Shown here one piece after another: positions 8,994 to 22,912 of a stretch of 64,000 bases of DNA. Source of the stretch: Legionella rubrilucens (GTDB lineage: Bacteria > Pseudomonadota > Gammaproteobacteria > Legionellales > Legionellaceae). The notes under the pieces were generated by a model. It saw nothing but the letters and a program-made list of their open reading frames with translations, did no database searches and was not told the DNA's origin. The translations under genes were made by a program, and so were the position numbers. The stretch lies in the NCBI RefSeq assembly GCF_001468125.1, contig NZ_LNYT01000020.1, forward strand, positions 288,873 through 352,872. Direction: 5' to 3'. Position 1 is the stretch's first letter. Each line of letters begins with the position of its first letter.

Positions 8994-9049
8994 AAAATCC
9001 AGGGTCCTATCTGGTAACAGGACTACATTACTGTAGCCCCGTCCCATAA

Positions 9050-9083
9050 GAACGGAGCATGCGACTTTAGCCGCACTCCGCTC
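9050..9083 (-). ncRNA. Group II intron domain V
   Basis: A 34-nucleotide element on the minus strand starting GAGCGGAG and ending CTCCGTTC, with the middle GCGGCTAAAGTCGC. It pairs as two helices with a bulge and a GNRA-like cap, which is the diagnostic architecture and exact length of domain V, the catalytic core of group II ribozymes. A further hairpin, 5' ACGGGGCTAC with GTAGTCCTGT, follows as domain VI. Confidence 0.8.
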
Positions 9084-9180
9084 AAGCCTTCGCAAGGCCA
9101 ACTTTGGTTGACCCAACCATCCAGTCTACTTCATTTGATGATAATAAGGAGGTTGATGCTTTATCCCTTGTTTCTAGCCG

Positions 9181-9591
9181 CTATAGTTTCAAGTAGCGCT
9201 GGCGCTTCTTAAAATATTCTGTATAGGCTGGAACATAGGGTGTTGCCTCTACCCTTATTTTGGTATGTCTTCTAATAGCAACAGAACTCATTAAAAATAA
9301 ATCCATATAGGTGCTTTTGCTATCTTTATTTGGGTTTCTCGCAGTAAATATCCAATCTCGTGCACCCTGAGAGCGAAAGTACTTCTTTTCCCTCCATGCT
9401 GTACTTTTTCTCGGGCGTCTACGATGAACCAATCTCCACAAGGCTTGGTGTATTTGATGATCGATAAATCCAAACGTCTTTTTATCAGAATCGGTTTGGC
9501 CTTGTATTCCGGCAAGCCATTTATAAACCAGATATAACGGTCCATGTAACCAAACAATTCCATGCACAGGTATCTGATTTAACTGAGGCAA
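9181..9591 (-). pseudogene. Group II intron maturase, C-terminal fragment
   Basis: The open frame of 136 codons carries the maturase (GIIM) signature: ALWRLVHRRRPRKS, then KYFRS, a DWIFTAR strand and VRRHTKIRVEA-like text ending near YTEYFKKRQRYLKL. Intact proteins are about 400-600 residues with seven reverse-transcriptase blocks before this point; none is present here. The nominal start is a TTG with no ribosome-binding site, so it is only a stop-to-stop fragment. Any HNH endonuclease domain after the maturase is also absent; domain V begins about 100 bases after the stop. Confidence 0.75.
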
Positions 9592-9827
9592 CGAGTAATG
9601 TAAGGTTACCCTTCATCGGTAAAATAAATTTTAAACATAAGGCCATCTGTTACAAGGCCATTTTAATCCTTTCCTTATCTCTAGAAAAACTGCTTCATTT
9701 TATTTTTCATTGAGATAAATGATTATAATCCCGTTAAAAATAAAAACAGTAATAGCATCCGCCTCATACACATCCTTATTACGGTACCGTGCATCCATTT
9801 TTTAATTAAAAATCCCTGCCACACACT
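9592..9827. other. AT-rich spacer, nothing recognised
   Basis: About 235 bases between the intron remnant and the small membrane-protein gene. I see no gene, no clear promoter and no strong hairpin. A 32-codon minus frame here has no supporting ribosome-binding site. Confidence 0.4.
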
Positions 9828-9998
9828 CTAATGCAACGTAAAGGAAACACCATGCAAAAAAATCGCTCCTAAGATGAGGAAAATGAATAGGGCGATGACA
9901 AATCGCAAATGCCTCTTTTTTCTAAAGAGAAACATGAGGCCAATTAACAGAATAACAAATACACCCAAAACGCCTATAAACCATGCATTGAGTTCCAT
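9828..9998 (-). CDS. Small two-helix membrane protein
   Basis: A 56-residue ORF, below usual length cut-offs. It starts MELNAWFIGVLGVF behind an AGGGATG ribosome-binding site and ends FTLH. The composition is striking: two hydrophobic helices (about residues 7-25 and 32-50) separated by a basic loop FRKKRH, which predicts an inner-membrane hairpin. It lies 33 bases after the Gly/His lipoprotein gene in the same direction and so probably belongs to the cadA operon. The function is unknown; a pump accessory subunit is possible but unproven. Confidence 0.6.
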   Translation of the reverse strand: MELNAWFIGVLGVFVILLIGLMFLFRKKRHLRFVIALFIFLILGAIFLHGVSFTLH

Positions 9999-10031
9999 TA
10001 TTCATCCCTGAGTAGATTATAAAATCCCTTG

Positions 10032-10196
10032 TTATCCATTTTGGTGTATATGGCCACCATCACCACCAAAACCACCCTCATAAGCTCCTTCAGGATGAGT
10101 CTCGGCAGGGGTTGTTTTATTACAAGACATTAAACCGCATCCTAAAATGAGTAAGCCAATAAAAACAAAAATTGTTTTAAATCCGATAGGGTTCAT
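10032..10196 (-). CDS. Tiny Gly/His-rich lipoprotein (copy 1)
   Basis: A 54-residue ORF. A hydrophobic segment with LLILGCGLMSC gives a lipobox and a lipid-anchored Cys; the short mature part ends EGGFGGDGGHIHQNG. Glycine with interspersed histidines next to metal pumps suggests a periplasmic metal-binding tail (inference). Similar small proteins are at 19100-19270 and 21804-21974, with a broken one at 34124-34277. It is 132 bases downstream of cadA in the same orientation. Confidence 0.7.
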   Translation of the reverse strand: MNPIGFKTIFVFIGLLILGCGLMSCNKTTPAETHPEGAYEGGFGGDGGHIHQNG

Positions 10197-10328
10197 TTAC
10201 ATCTCCATTTCCACAAATAAAAATCGTTGCATCGGTCATCATAACATACTGAATCCTATGATGTCCTGCTTAACGAAACCCTAAATGAATCTCTCCAGAG
10301 GCATGATAGGAAACAACCTCTTACCATT

Positions 10329-12464
10329 TTAACTGGTGTTTTTATTTTGAAAATTCAACAATCGCAAACCATTCGCAACAACAATGAGACTTGCTCCCAT
10401 ATCGGCAAAAACCGCCATCCAAAGTGTCGCCAACCCAGCCAAAGCCAAGATGAAAAAAACAACCTTGATAGCAATCGATAAACTGATATTTTGACGTAGC
10501 ACCCGAGCTGTTTTATGACTTAAATCGATAAAAAAAGACAGCATCGCTAAATTATCGTTCATCAGGGCCACATCCGCTGTTTCAAGTGCGGTATCAGTCC
10601 CTTTTCCCATCGCGAAACTAATCGTTGCCTTTGCAAGTGCAGGGGCATCATTAATGCCATCACCAACCATACCCACGGTGTGGTAATGAGCCAACAGGGC
10701 GTTCATGGCATTCAGCTTCTCTGTAGGCAAGATATTGGCATTGACTTCATCAATTCCCACCTCTTTGGCAATAGCGGCAGCGGTGACGGCATTATCTCCA
10801 GTTAACATGGCTGTTTTGATGCCACGTTGATGCAAGGATTGGATGGCTAATTGGCTGGTTGAACGAAGGGTATCCGCTACTGCAAAAATAGCCAACACGG
10901 TTGTGTCATTACTTAAAATAACTGTGGTCTTTCCTTCTTGCTCTAACTGAGCAAGTTGTTTTTCGATACCGGAATTACACACCCCATTGTCTTCAGCCAG
11001 CTGATGATTCCCAACAAAATACTGCTCATTATTGACGCTCCCCATGACGCCCCGACCAGGAATTGCTTCAAACCGACTCACCGTCAATAACGACCCCGTT
11101 GGTTGTTCTTCTCGCCAGTATTCGACCAAAGCGTGGGCAACAGGATGTTCGGAGTGACTGTCTAAACTGGCTGCCAAGAGCAGTAAATCACCTTTGGTTT
11201 GCGTGCTTTCATAGGCAATAAAATCCGTGACCACCGGCTTTCCTTCAGTCAGTGTTCCCGTTTTATCCAGCGCAATGAGTTTTAACTGATAGCCGATTTC
11301 TAAATAACTTCCGCCCTTGATAAGAAGTCCGTGATGAGCTGCCGCTGCCAAGCCACTTACTACGGTCACAGGCGTTGAAATAACCAACGCACAAGGGCAA
11401 GCGATTACAAGCAAGGTGAGTGCCTTATACAGCCAATCATAAAAAGGATACCCCAATGCAATTGGTGGAATCAGAGCAACGGCTACTGCAATGAGCACCA
11501 TGATTGGCGTGTAATATTTGGCGAACTCATCAACAAATCGCTGGGTTGGTGCCCGCTCTGCTTGTGCTTGTTCTATTGCTTTGCCAATTTTAGCCAACAG
11601 GGTATCGCCTGATTCTTTGGTCACCTTCACTTCAAAGGAGCCTCGCTCATTGAGCGTACCGGCAAACACACTGTCTCCTGTTTGTTTGCTCACAGGCATC
11701 GACTCACCAGTAATGGGCGCTTGATTAACGCTACTTTGGCCACTCACAATAACGCCGTCCAAGGCAATCCGCTCACCTGGCTTAACCAGGATAATTGCAC
11801 CTGACTTGATGTTCTCGACCGCTAATTTTTGCCATTTTCCTTCCGTCGTTTTGACGGTTGCTTCATCCGGTGCAATCTGCATCAGGCTTCGAATGGCTAA
11901 TCGTGCTTTATCCAATGAGTAGCGTTCAATACGCTCAGCCAATGCAAATAACACGGTGACCATCGCCGCTTCCGGCCATTCGCCGATGAGTATGGCACCT
12001 GTTATTGCAATCATCATCAAGCTGTTGATATTCAAGGCTTTCGTGCGCAGAGCAAGCCAACCCTTTTTGAAGGTAGGCGGTCCACTTATGGCCATAGCCA
12101 CTAATGCCAATGCCGCTACCCAAACTGACTTCTCGGTCCCAAATAAATAGGAGAGCACTTCCGAGAAAAGAGCCAACAATCCAGCTACAGCAAGCCACCA
12201 CCAAGAAAAATCATTGGCCTCTTTTGGGCTATCACTTTTAGTGCTGCTTTTGGTGCGAACACTCATGCCCAATGCTTCAATTTGTCTCTGGAGTGGCTCA
12301 ATCGTATTTAAACGATGATGAATCGTCACTTCTTCGGCAATGAAGTTAAAATCCATCTTTTCGATTTCCGGAATTGTTTGTAATTGTCGCCTAATTAATT
12401 GCTCTTCAGCAGGACAATCAAGCCCTGCAACAAAAAAGGTCGTTAAGGTTAAAGGTGTTGTCAT
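10329..12464 (-). CDS. cadA: Zn/Cd/Pb-exporting P1B-type ATPase (CadA/ZntA type)
   Basis: A 711-residue heavy-metal ATPase that pumps divalent soft metals out of the cytoplasm. It has an N-terminal HMA-like domain whose usual CxxC is replaced by GLDCPAEE, the membrane CPC motif at about residues 356-358, the phosphorylation site DKTGTLTEG at about 400, and GDGINDAP. The last helices carry FADMGASLIVVANGLRLL, the Asp-Gly pattern of the Zn/Cd group rather than the copper group. I start at MTTPLT (12464), with GGGAAA upstream; an in-frame ATG eight codons earlier (12488) is possible. It follows the DUF302 gene. Confidence 0.92.
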   Translation of the reverse strand: MTTPLTLTTFFVAGLDCPAEEQLIRRQLQTIPEIEKMDFNFIAEEVTIHHRLNTIEPLQRQIEALGMSVRTKSSTKSDSPKEANDFSWWWLAVAGLLALFSEVLSYLFGTEKSVWVAALALVAMAISGPPTFKKGWLALRTKALNINSLMMIAITGAILIGEWPEAAMVTVLFALAERIERYSLDKARLAIRSLMQIAPDEATVKTTEGKWQKLAVENIKSGAIILVKPGERIALDGVIVSGQSSVNQAPITGESMPVSKQTGDSVFAGTLNERGSFEVKVTKESGDTLLAKIGKAIEQAQAERAPTQRFVDEFAKYYTPIMVLIAVAVALIPPIALGYPFYDWLYKALTLLVIACPCALVISTPVTVVSGLAAAAHHGLLIKGGSYLEIGYQLKLIALDKTGTLTEGKPVVTDFIAYESTQTKGDLLLLAASLDSHSEHPVAHALVEYWREEQPTGSLLTVSRFEAIPGRGVMGSVNNEQYFVGNHQLAEDNGVCNSGIEKQLAQLEQEGKTTVILSNDTTVLAIFAVADTLRSTSQLAIQSLHQRGIKTAMLTGDNAVTAAAIAKEVGIDEVNANILPTEKLNAMNALLAHYHTVGMVGDGINDAPALAKATISFAMGKGTDTALETADVALMNDNLAMLSFFIDLSHKTARVLRQNISLSIAIKVVFFILALAGLATLWMAVFADMGASLIVVANGLRLLNFQNKNTS

Positions 12465-12535
12465 AATGATTTCCCACATTGACTGCAATGACGTATCTAA
12501 GCAGTGTTTATTTTCTTAGTGAGGTAATTTATTGA

Positions 12536-12931
12536 TTACATTGCACTCAATACTCTCTCGAGTCGTTCCTTCACTTCAAGAGCAATATGATTTATCTCCG
12601 AATTGCTGACTAATTCCAATACTGCTTTAGGATCCATAAATTCAACATATACGTTGCCAAGGTTATCTTGACGTACGACTACATTACAAGGTAGAAGCAA
12701 ACCTATAGAGGGTTCCTTAGCTAAAGCATGATGAGCAAATTGAGGATTGCATGCACCAAGAATTTGATAAGGAGGCATATCTTGATTTAACTTTTTTTTC
12801 AGCGTTGCTGATACATCTATAGTGGTCAGGACTCCAAATCCTTCTTTTTGAAGCCCTTCTGTAACTTTTTTTACTGTATCGTCAAAAGAATATAATACTT
12901 TTTTTCCAAATCCATATTTAATATGTTCCAT
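12536..12931 (-). CDS. DUF302 protein
   Basis: A 131-residue single-domain protein starting behind AGGATTAAAAA. It matches the DUF302 family pattern: an N-terminal helix with FDDTVKKVTEGLQKEGFGVLT, then YQILGACNPQFAHHAL and LLPCNVVVRQD. No signal peptide is seen, so it should be cytoplasmic. DUF302 proteins are small ligand-binding-like folds of unknown role that often lie near metal or sulfur oxidation and efflux genes. Here it lies between czcA and cadA in the same direction, supporting a link with metal export. Two conserved Cys (GACNP, LPCNV) could bind a metal. Confidence 0.85.
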   Translation of the reverse strand: MEHIKYGFGKKVLYSFDDTVKKVTEGLQKEGFGVLTTIDVSATLKKKLNQDMPPYQILGACNPQFAHHALAKEPSIGLLLPCNVVVRQDNLGNVYVEFMDPKAVLELVSNSEINHIALEVKERLERVLSAM

Positions 12932-13027
12932 TTTTTAATCCTCGATTTTTTATAAATTACTAAGATAATTCTAATTATTAACTCTAAAACACTCAGATAT
13001 TACAAACTGTGTATCTCTCAGCATAAA

Positions 13028-17441
<4,414 letters not shown>

Positions 17442-17445
<4 letters not shown>

Positions 17446-18686
17446 TGACTCTCCTTAACAGGATTTAATCCTAAAAGCCCTACCAGCTGAATTAGTGCTT
17501 TATGATAATCCGCATGGGCTTGCTGGTAATGACGCTCTTCTTCATACAAGGTATTGAGTGCTGTGAATAACTCAATATACGTGTAACGCCCCATTTGATA
17601 ACCCTCTTGCGCGAGTGTTATTGATTTACGTGCTAAAGGTAATAGTGAATCGGTGACTAAACTCGCTTCATAGTGACTTTGCTGGGCTTGTAAAAAGGCA
17701 TTGTACACATTTTGACGCACATCAAGTCGCGTTCCTTGAAAGTCATGGGACGTTTGCGTGTATTGCGCCTCTGCAGTCAGGATTTTGCCTTGATTTCTAT
17801 TGTAAACTGGCACTTCCGCAAAAGCGGACATCACGGCAGCATTACTGCCGTCATCAGAAAAATGACGGCCACCGAGTTGTATGTTTAAATCCGGCCAAAC
17901 GGACTTTTTTACTGCCGTAATCGTCGCACGCTTGGCTTGCAATTGCAGTTGCATTTGCAGGAGCTGCGGGCTTTGAGGTAAGTGTTTTAATAATTTGGGC
18001 CAATTAAGTGAAATGCCCGGCAAGCCCTTATCCACCAAGGGTCTATCTATTCTTAGCCCGTCACCTAATGACCGAGCCAGTTTGGCTCGTTGGAACAACG
18101 CGTCACGTGCCGCTTTATTTTCCTGAATTCGAGCCTCACCCAACCGTATTTGGGCTAATCGCAAGTCCAATTCAGACCCAGCACCTGCCTTAACCCGTCG
18201 TTCAATGGCTGCCACAATGTCTAGATTCAGTCGAATTAGTTTTTTCGTCACGCGATGCCATTGCTCCGCATACAGCGCGTCCACGTAAGCTACCCCAACC
18301 GCCACATACAGGGTGGCCTTTTGCACTTTAATCTGGGCAAGAGATGCTAAGTAATCCGCATAAGTTGCTTTTTTTAGATACTGAAGGCGATGCCCCAAAG
18401 GAATGGGTTGAGTGGCGGAAAAAGTTGTTTCTGCTGCTTCATAACTACTATAACTACCTGAACCACCAAAATTTTCGGCAGTTAAAGTTAATTGCGGATT
18501 GGGATAAAGACCGCTTTGAATAAAAACCCCGCGCATCGCTTGGGCTCTATCGATTTCTGCTTGCAATTCAGGGTTATTTCGGTAAGCAATATCTAATGCT
18601 TGCTTAAACGTTAGTGGAGCAGCAGCCATCACTTCATTACAAAGGAAGTGTATTAATAGAATAATGGCTAAACCGATGTAACGCAT
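17442..18686 (-). CDS. czcC: Outer-membrane channel of the CzcCBA/HelCBA pump
   Basis: A 414-residue TolC-like outer-membrane factor. A Sec signal peptide (cleavage likely after VMAAA) is followed by two repeats of the OEP domain with long amphipathic helices: ALDIAYRNNPELQAEIDRA near the N-terminus and ITLAQEGYQMGRYTYIELF in the second half, both typical of the family. It is the first gene of the operon czcC-czcB-czcA and is preceded at 18752-18782 by a MerR-type promoter. It has no lipobox, so it is probably held in the outer membrane only by its barrel. Confidence 0.92.
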
Positions 18687-18751
18687 CCCTCACCTTTTAA
18701 AAAATACCATGCCCAGTATCACTTATTTAGTGTATCCTGATTTGCTTTAAG

Positions 18752-18782
18752 AGAATACCCTCTGTACCCTATAGAATGGCAA
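18752..18782 (-). promoter_or_regulatory. MerR-family-type promoter of the czcCBA operon (19-bp spacer)
   Basis: On the minus strand: -35 TTGCCA (18777-18782), a 19-base spacer, and -10 TATTCT (18752-18757). The spacer contains the imperfect dyad TTCTATA-GGG-TACAGAG. An over-long 19-bp spacer with a dyad inside it is the hallmark of promoters activated by MerR-type metal sensors, and the CTATAG...ACAGAGGGT text resembles Cd/Pb/Zn-responsive sites of the CadR/PbrR kind. czcC starts about 65 bases downstream. No merR-like gene was found in the window. Confidence 0.65.
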
Positions 18783-19099
18783 AAATTAGCTTAATAATTC
18801 ACTGGAATCATTGAATTTCTTTTATGCAGTGAATAATTAACAGCTCTATCCAGGTGATGATTCGATGCGGATTCTTTTTTTAGGTGATGTATTTCTCGTG
18901 TTGGCCAGTATAGTGGAGGCCAAACCATTGATTATTGGGGTAGACGACACGCCCCCTTTGCTATAAATGCCGATAAAGGCCATTTCTTTGGTTTTGATAT
19001 AGAGCTTATGATCAAAGTAACATGATTTCAAAAAACCATTAGTGTATCCATGAAGAAAACACGTCTCTCTGGATTCAATAAATTTTGGTTAAATTCACT
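18783..19099. other. Spacer with no firm gene
   Basis: About 315 bases upstream of the czc promoter. A 61-codon minus ORF at 18846-19031 has no recognisable domain or good ribosome-binding site. An 8-bp inverted repeat ATTCACTG / CAGTGAAT lies near 18798-18833, with a 20-base gap and no T-run. Nothing else was seen. Confidence 0.4.
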
Positions 19100-19270
19100 T
19101 TAATGGCGCCCAGGACCGTGCACATGGGGATGGTAACCTCCAAATCGTCCTTTTCTTGGCTCTTTATTTTGGCTTTCTTTGGAGTCGACCGACGCACAAG
19201 AAGAGCATAAAGAGATAACGAATAAGAGAATGAAAAAAAGACTTGTTTTTAATGAGCGTATATGGCACAT
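19100..19270 (-). CDS. Tiny Gly/His-rich lipoprotein (copy 2)
   Basis: A 56-residue ORF with a very good AGGAGG ribosome-binding site nine bases before the ATG. A basic N-terminus and hydrophobic core lead to a lipobox-like LCSSC; the mature tail is charged and ends FGGYHPHVHGPGRH. It shares with the copies at 10032 and 21804 the length, the lipid anchor and the Gly/His C-terminus, but little exact sequence. It lies 266 bases downstream of copA in the same direction. A periplasmic metal-buffering or pump-accessory role is an inference. Confidence 0.72.
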   Translation of the reverse strand: MCHIRSLKTSLFFILLFVISLCSSCASVDSKESQNKEPRKGRFGGYHPHVHGPGRH

Positions 19271-19536
19271 AAATAGATACCTCCTGCCAAAAATATTTAA
19301 GTATTTAGGTTAAGTCAACGTTAATTAATAGAGATTTTAATGCTCATCACTATCTTTCTAGTTTCGCTTATTTTTCAATGACATTCCATAGCCATGCCCT
19401 ATGAATGGTGCACGATAACAGTATTGTTTTTTGTGTGTAATGGACGTTTAATCAATATTTTATTCGTGAGTGATTTTACCAGTATTAGCATCTATCTTTA
19501 ATTCAACTTTTTATCTTCTTTGCCAAATTACATTCT
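19271..19536. other. Spacer between copA and a small lipoprotein gene
   Basis: About 266 AT-rich bases with no gene. A TTGACT (19313-19318, minus) lies 17 bases from TATTTT (19290-19295), which looks promoter-like. However, the implied transcription start would fall in the ribosome-binding site of the lipoprotein gene, so I do not annotate it as a promoter. Confidence 0.35.
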
Positions 19537-21756
19537 TCACAGTGTTATCCGCCGTAGCCTCAGCGCATTGATAATAACGGATACAGAAGAAAGCGCCATA
19601 GCAAGTGCAGCGATGATTGGACTTAATAGTAAGCCTGTGAATGGATACAAGATTCCTGCAGCCAAAGGTACACCCAAGATGTTATAAATAAAAGCAAAGA
19701 AGAGATTCTGGCGTATATTACTCATGGTCCCTTCTGATAAACGACGAGCCTTGACAATACCACGCAAATCCCCATGCAATAATGTAATACCAGCACTCTC
19801 AATAGCCACATCAGTCCCTGTTCCCATGGCAATACCAATATCAGCTCGTGCCAGTGCCGGTGCGTCATTCACCCCATCTCCTGCCATTGCAACAGTGAGT
19901 CCTTTATCCTTTAATTCACTTATAATACGGCTTTTATCCTCAGGCATGATTTCAGCCACTACCTTTTTTATGCCAAGTGTACCTGCCACAGCTTCTGCTG
20001 TTTTTTTACTATCCCCTGTCAGCATGTAAATTTCAATGCCACTTTGTTGAAGTGAGTGGATGGTTTCAGGGGTTGTTGATTTAATTGGATCTTCCACTAC
20101 CAAAAGGGCTACTGTTTTATCATCGATAGCCATAAACATCACAGAGGCACCTTTGGCACGGAGCGCATCTGCTTTTGTAAAAAGAGAAGTATTATCGTTC
20201 CCATGCTCTTGCATTAATTTGATATTACCAATGGCAACACGATGACCATTTACTTTACCCACTACTCCTTTCCCAGTTGGGGCGTCAAAATTTTGGACTG
20301 GTTCAAGAGCCAACTGTTTTTCCTTTGCAGCCCTCACGATGGCTTTGGCAAGCGGATGTTCGCTTTGATGTTCAAGTGATGCCGCTAGCGCTAATGCCTC
20401 TTCCTCATTTAAGCCTTGATCAGATACAATCTGCGTCAATTTGGGGTGCCCTTCAGTGAGTGTTCCTGTTTTATCTACAACAAGCGTGTTCACCTTTTCC
20501 ATTCGCTCAAGCGCTTCCGCGTTTTTAATCAATACACCAGTCTGAGCACCTTTCCCTACTCCTACCATGATAGACATCGGAGTTGCCAAGCCCAAGGCAC
20601 AGGGACAAGCGATGATTAATACAGATACAGCAGCAATTAAGCCATAGCTAAGTGATGGTTGCGGCCCCAACAATGCCCACAAAATAAAAGAAAGCATGGC
20701 AATTAAAATCACGGCAGGCACAAACCATCCAGATACAGTATCTGCTAAACGTTGAATAGGGGCGCGGCTTCGTTGAGCATCACTCACCATCTGAACAATA
20801 CGTGAAAGCATGGTGTCACTACCAACGTGAAGTGCTTTCATAACAAAACTACCCGTCTGGTTAATTGTCGCACCAATAACTTTAGCACCTGCTTCTTTAG
20901 TAACCGGAATAGGTTCTCCAGTCACCATAGATTCATCTACAAAACTTCGGCCTTCCTGTACCTCACCATCTACCGGTATCTTTTCACCAGGGCGAACACG
21001 CAGCAAATCGCCAACATTAATCTTATCCAGAGATACTTCCTCTTCACTCTCATCTTCTTTTATACGATGCGCACTGTCAGGTGCTAATTTCAATAAAGCA
21101 CGGATAGCACTGCCTGTCTGCTCTCTTGCTTTTAATTCCAGCACTTGTCCTAATAAGACAAGGGTCGTAATAACAGCTGCGGCTTCAAAATACACAGCGA
21201 CTACCCCTTCTGGACTTCGAAAAGTCATGGGAAATACCCCGGGCAGAAGTACTGCCACCATACTATAAACCCATGCTACCCCAATACCCATAGCTATTAG
21301 AGTAAACATATTCAATTGACGTGTTTTAAGAGTTTGCCAGCCACGTTGAAAAAATGGCCAACCACACCAAAACACAACAGGTGTAGCAAATAGCAGTTGA
21401 ATCCAGTTTGAAACACTGGCAGATATAAAGTTTTGCAACAAATGTCCGCCCATCTCCAATACCACAACAGGTAAAGTAAGAATTACTGCCATCCAAAATC
21501 GACGCCTCATATCGAGGTATTCAGGATTTGTTTCTTCTTCGGCTGTCACTGTTTCCGGCTCTAAGGCCATACCACAAAGAGGGCAAATCCCGGGATTAGT
21601 CTGACGTACTTCAGGATGCATGGGGCAAGTATAGATGATTACACCCTCTGTTTTGGAGGAAGCATTGCGTGACTTCTGTACTCTATGTTCCTGATGACAA
21701 CAAGCGTCCTCTTTTCCAGTATTTGTATGCTTTTGTTGATGATGGTCGTGTTTCAT
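19537..21756 (-). CDS. copA: Cu(I)-exporting P1B-type ATPase
   Basis: A 739-residue copper pump. The N-terminus is His/Cys-rich ([17 protein letters not shown]) and is followed by a heavy-metal-binding YHS-like domain, YTCPMHPEV...[10 protein letters not shown], instead of an HMA domain. It has the CPC motif at about residues 384-386, DKTGTLTEG at about 428 and GDGVNDAP. The C-terminal membrane pair carries [11 protein letters not shown] and MALSSVSVI, the Cu(I) signature. It probably exports Cu(I) to the periplasm for the Cus-like pump. It is the last gene of the long minus-strand operon, 47 bases after a Gly/His lipoprotein gene. Confidence 0.94.
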   Translation of the reverse strand: MKHDHHQQKHTNTGKEDACCHQEHRVQKSRNASSKTEGVIIYTCPMHPEVRQTNPGICPLCGMALEPETVTAEEETNPEYLDMRRRFWMAVILTLPVVVLEMGGHLLQNFISASVSNWIQLLFATPVVFWCGWPFFQRGWQTLKTRQLNMFTLIAMGIGVAWVYSMVAVLLPGVFPMTFRSPEGVVAVYFEAAAVITTLVLLGQVLELKAREQTGSAIRALLKLAPDSAHRIKEDESEEEVSLDKINVGDLLRVRPGEKIPVDGEVQEGRSFVDESMVTGEPIPVTKEAGAKVIGATINQTGSFVMKALHVGSDTMLSRIVQMVSDAQRSRAPIQRLADTVSGWFVPAVILIAMLSFILWALLGPQPSLSYGLIAAVSVLIIACPCALGLATPMSIMVGVGKGAQTGVLIKNAEALERMEKVNTLVVDKTGTLTEGHPKLTQIVSDQGLNEEEALALAASLEHQSEHPLAKAIVRAAKEKQLALEPVQNFDAPTGKGVVGKVNGHRVAIGNIKLMQEHGNDNTSLFTKADALRAKGASVMFMAIDDKTVALLVVEDPIKSTTPETIHSLQQSGIEIYMLTGDSKKTAEAVAGTLGIKKVVAEIMPEDKSRIISELKDKGLTVAMAGDGVNDAPALARADIGIAMGTGTDVAIESAGITLLHGDLRGIVKARRLSEGTMSNIRQNLFFAFIYNILGVPLAAGILYPFTGLLLSPIIAALAMALSSVSVIINALRLRRITL

Positions 21757-21803
21757 TGATCACCTATTCGTATTAGTAGTTTCACTTAAGCAGAGAACAC
21801 GTT

Positions 21804-21974
21804 TCAATGCCCACCGCCATGGCCACCGTGGCCACCAGCACCGTGTCCCCCATAGCCTCCATCAACCTCCTGTGAACTATGCTTTCTCAACCCATCACAG
21901 GAGCTCAAAAAGAGTGTTGCCCCAACTAACCCAATAAAAACAATAAATGCCATAGTTATTTTAAAAATTGACAT
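21804..21974 (-). CDS. Tiny Gly/His-rich lipoprotein (copy 3)
   Basis: A 56-residue ORF starting behind AAGGAGT. A hydrophobic segment ends in the lipobox-like FLSSC. The tail is extreme: YGGHGAGGHGGHGGGH, a Gly/His repeat that is a plausible Cu/Ni/Zn ligand. It lies between the PRPP-synthase-like gene (32 bases upstream) and copA (47 bases downstream), so it is probably expressed with the copper pump. Together with copies at 10032 and 19100 and the broken one at 34124 it forms a recurrent partner of the efflux genes. Confidence 0.78.
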   Translation of the reverse strand: MSIFKITMAFIVFIGLVGATLFLSSCDGLRKHSSQEVDGGYGGHGAGGHGGHGGGH

Positions 21975-22006
21975 CTGATACTCCTTGAAAATAAATGTTG
22001 GTCCAC

Positions 22007-22912
22007 TTATCCTTTTAAAGCCTTTACCAAATTGTGTTTTACTAACTCATCCACAACCAAATCACTCACATCAATGGCATTGGTTATATGATTTACCGTG
22101 TTACAAGTAATGATTTGCATACCTTCCATTTCCGATAATAGGGAATAGGCATCTTCTGCAAAAAGCGCATGCACACCAATGCAAGTCACTGACTTAACCC
22201 CTAAATCTTGCAAATGCTTCACCGTTTCCACCATGGTTCTGGCCGTGGAGATGATGTCATCGACTAATACTGGGGTAGAGGAGTGAAGCTTCGGAATATT
22301 GGGTACTGAAATAGCCACCTCTTTATCACCCCGTCTCTTTTTTTCCAAAATCACATAGGGAAAATCGCCCTTTTCTGCAATGTCGGCAACCCATTGCTCA
22401 CTTTCCATATCAGGGCCTATAAGCACTGGTTTAATAACATGAGCCTTAATCCATCTCGCTATATTTGAAGTAGCATGTAAGACAAAAGTAGGAATGGAGT
22501 AGACTTCATCTAAAGAGTTATAACGATGCAAATGGGGGTCAATGGTTATGAGCCAATCAAATGAAGTAGAGAGTAACTCAGCAAAATAACGCGAGGTAAT
22601 CCCTTCACCCTGATGAAAACGTTTATCTTGACGTAAATACGGAAGATAAGGGGCAATCAAACCAATTTTTTTAGCTCCTAATTCTTTGGCTGTTTTAGCA
22701 AAAAACAACAAAGGTAGTATTTTTTCATCGGGTCGGTTTAAGCTATCCACTACAATGAGGCTGTGATTTTTAACTTCCGAATTAATTTTTACGTACCACT
22801 CCGTGTCTGGAAAACGATGCAACGTGGCATCACCCACCTCCACTTGAAGCGCTTTTTTTAAGTGTCTACTGATTTCTGAAGCATCAAATAATGAAAATAA
22901 AATGGGCTTCAA
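22007..22912 (-). CDS. Ribose-phosphate pyrophosphokinase-like protein
   Basis: A 301-residue PRPP-synthase family protein. It has the N-terminal FPDTEWYVKI, the pyrophosphate-loop-like basic segment KKRRGDKEVAI and the PRPP-binding VDDIISTARTM. It probably makes PRPP from ribose 5-phosphate and ATP, or uses a related sugar phosphate produced by its operon partner. The PRPP loop has START where housekeeping Prs usually has DTGGT, so this is a divergent paralogue. It overlaps the upstream phosphorylase gene by ATGA and is translationally coupled to it. Confidence 0.85.
   Translation of the reverse strand: MKPILFSLFDASEISRHLKKALQVEVGDATLHRFPDTEWYVKINSEVKNHSLIVVDSLNRPDEKILPLLFFAKTAKELGAKKIGLIAPYLPYLRQDKRFHQGEGITSRYFAELLSTSFDWLITIDPHLHRYNSLDEVYSIPTFVLHATSNIARWIKAHVIKPVLIGPDMESEQWVADIAEKGDFPYVILEKKRRGDKEVAISVPNIPKLHSSTPVLVDDIISTARTMVETVKHLQDLGVKSVTCIGVHALFAEDAYSLLSEMEGMQIITCNTVNHITNAIDVSDLVVDELVKHNLVKALKG

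Larger units (their letters stand above)
9005..9591 (-). mobile_element. Decayed group II intron (3' part)
   Basis: On the minus strand this segment keeps the maturase C-terminal coding region, then a typical domain V (9050-9083) and a domain VI-like hairpin (about 9012-9046). The 5' ribozyme domains and the reverse-transcriptase body are missing, so it cannot move by itself. The 3' splice end is estimated near 9005-9010 from the domain VI position; I cannot fix it to the base. It lies just after a lipoprotein gene, in an intergenic position. Confidence 0.75.

Noticed and set aside
9291..9563. 90-codon minus ORF within the intron remnant
   Set aside because: It is in a different frame from the maturase signature.
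18846..19031. 61-codon minus ORF upstream of the czc promoter
   Set aside because: No domain, no good start signal; kept as spacer.
19290..19318. TTGACT-17-TATTTT promoter-like pair for the small lipoprotein
   Set aside because: The implied transcription start would fall in the ribosome-binding site.
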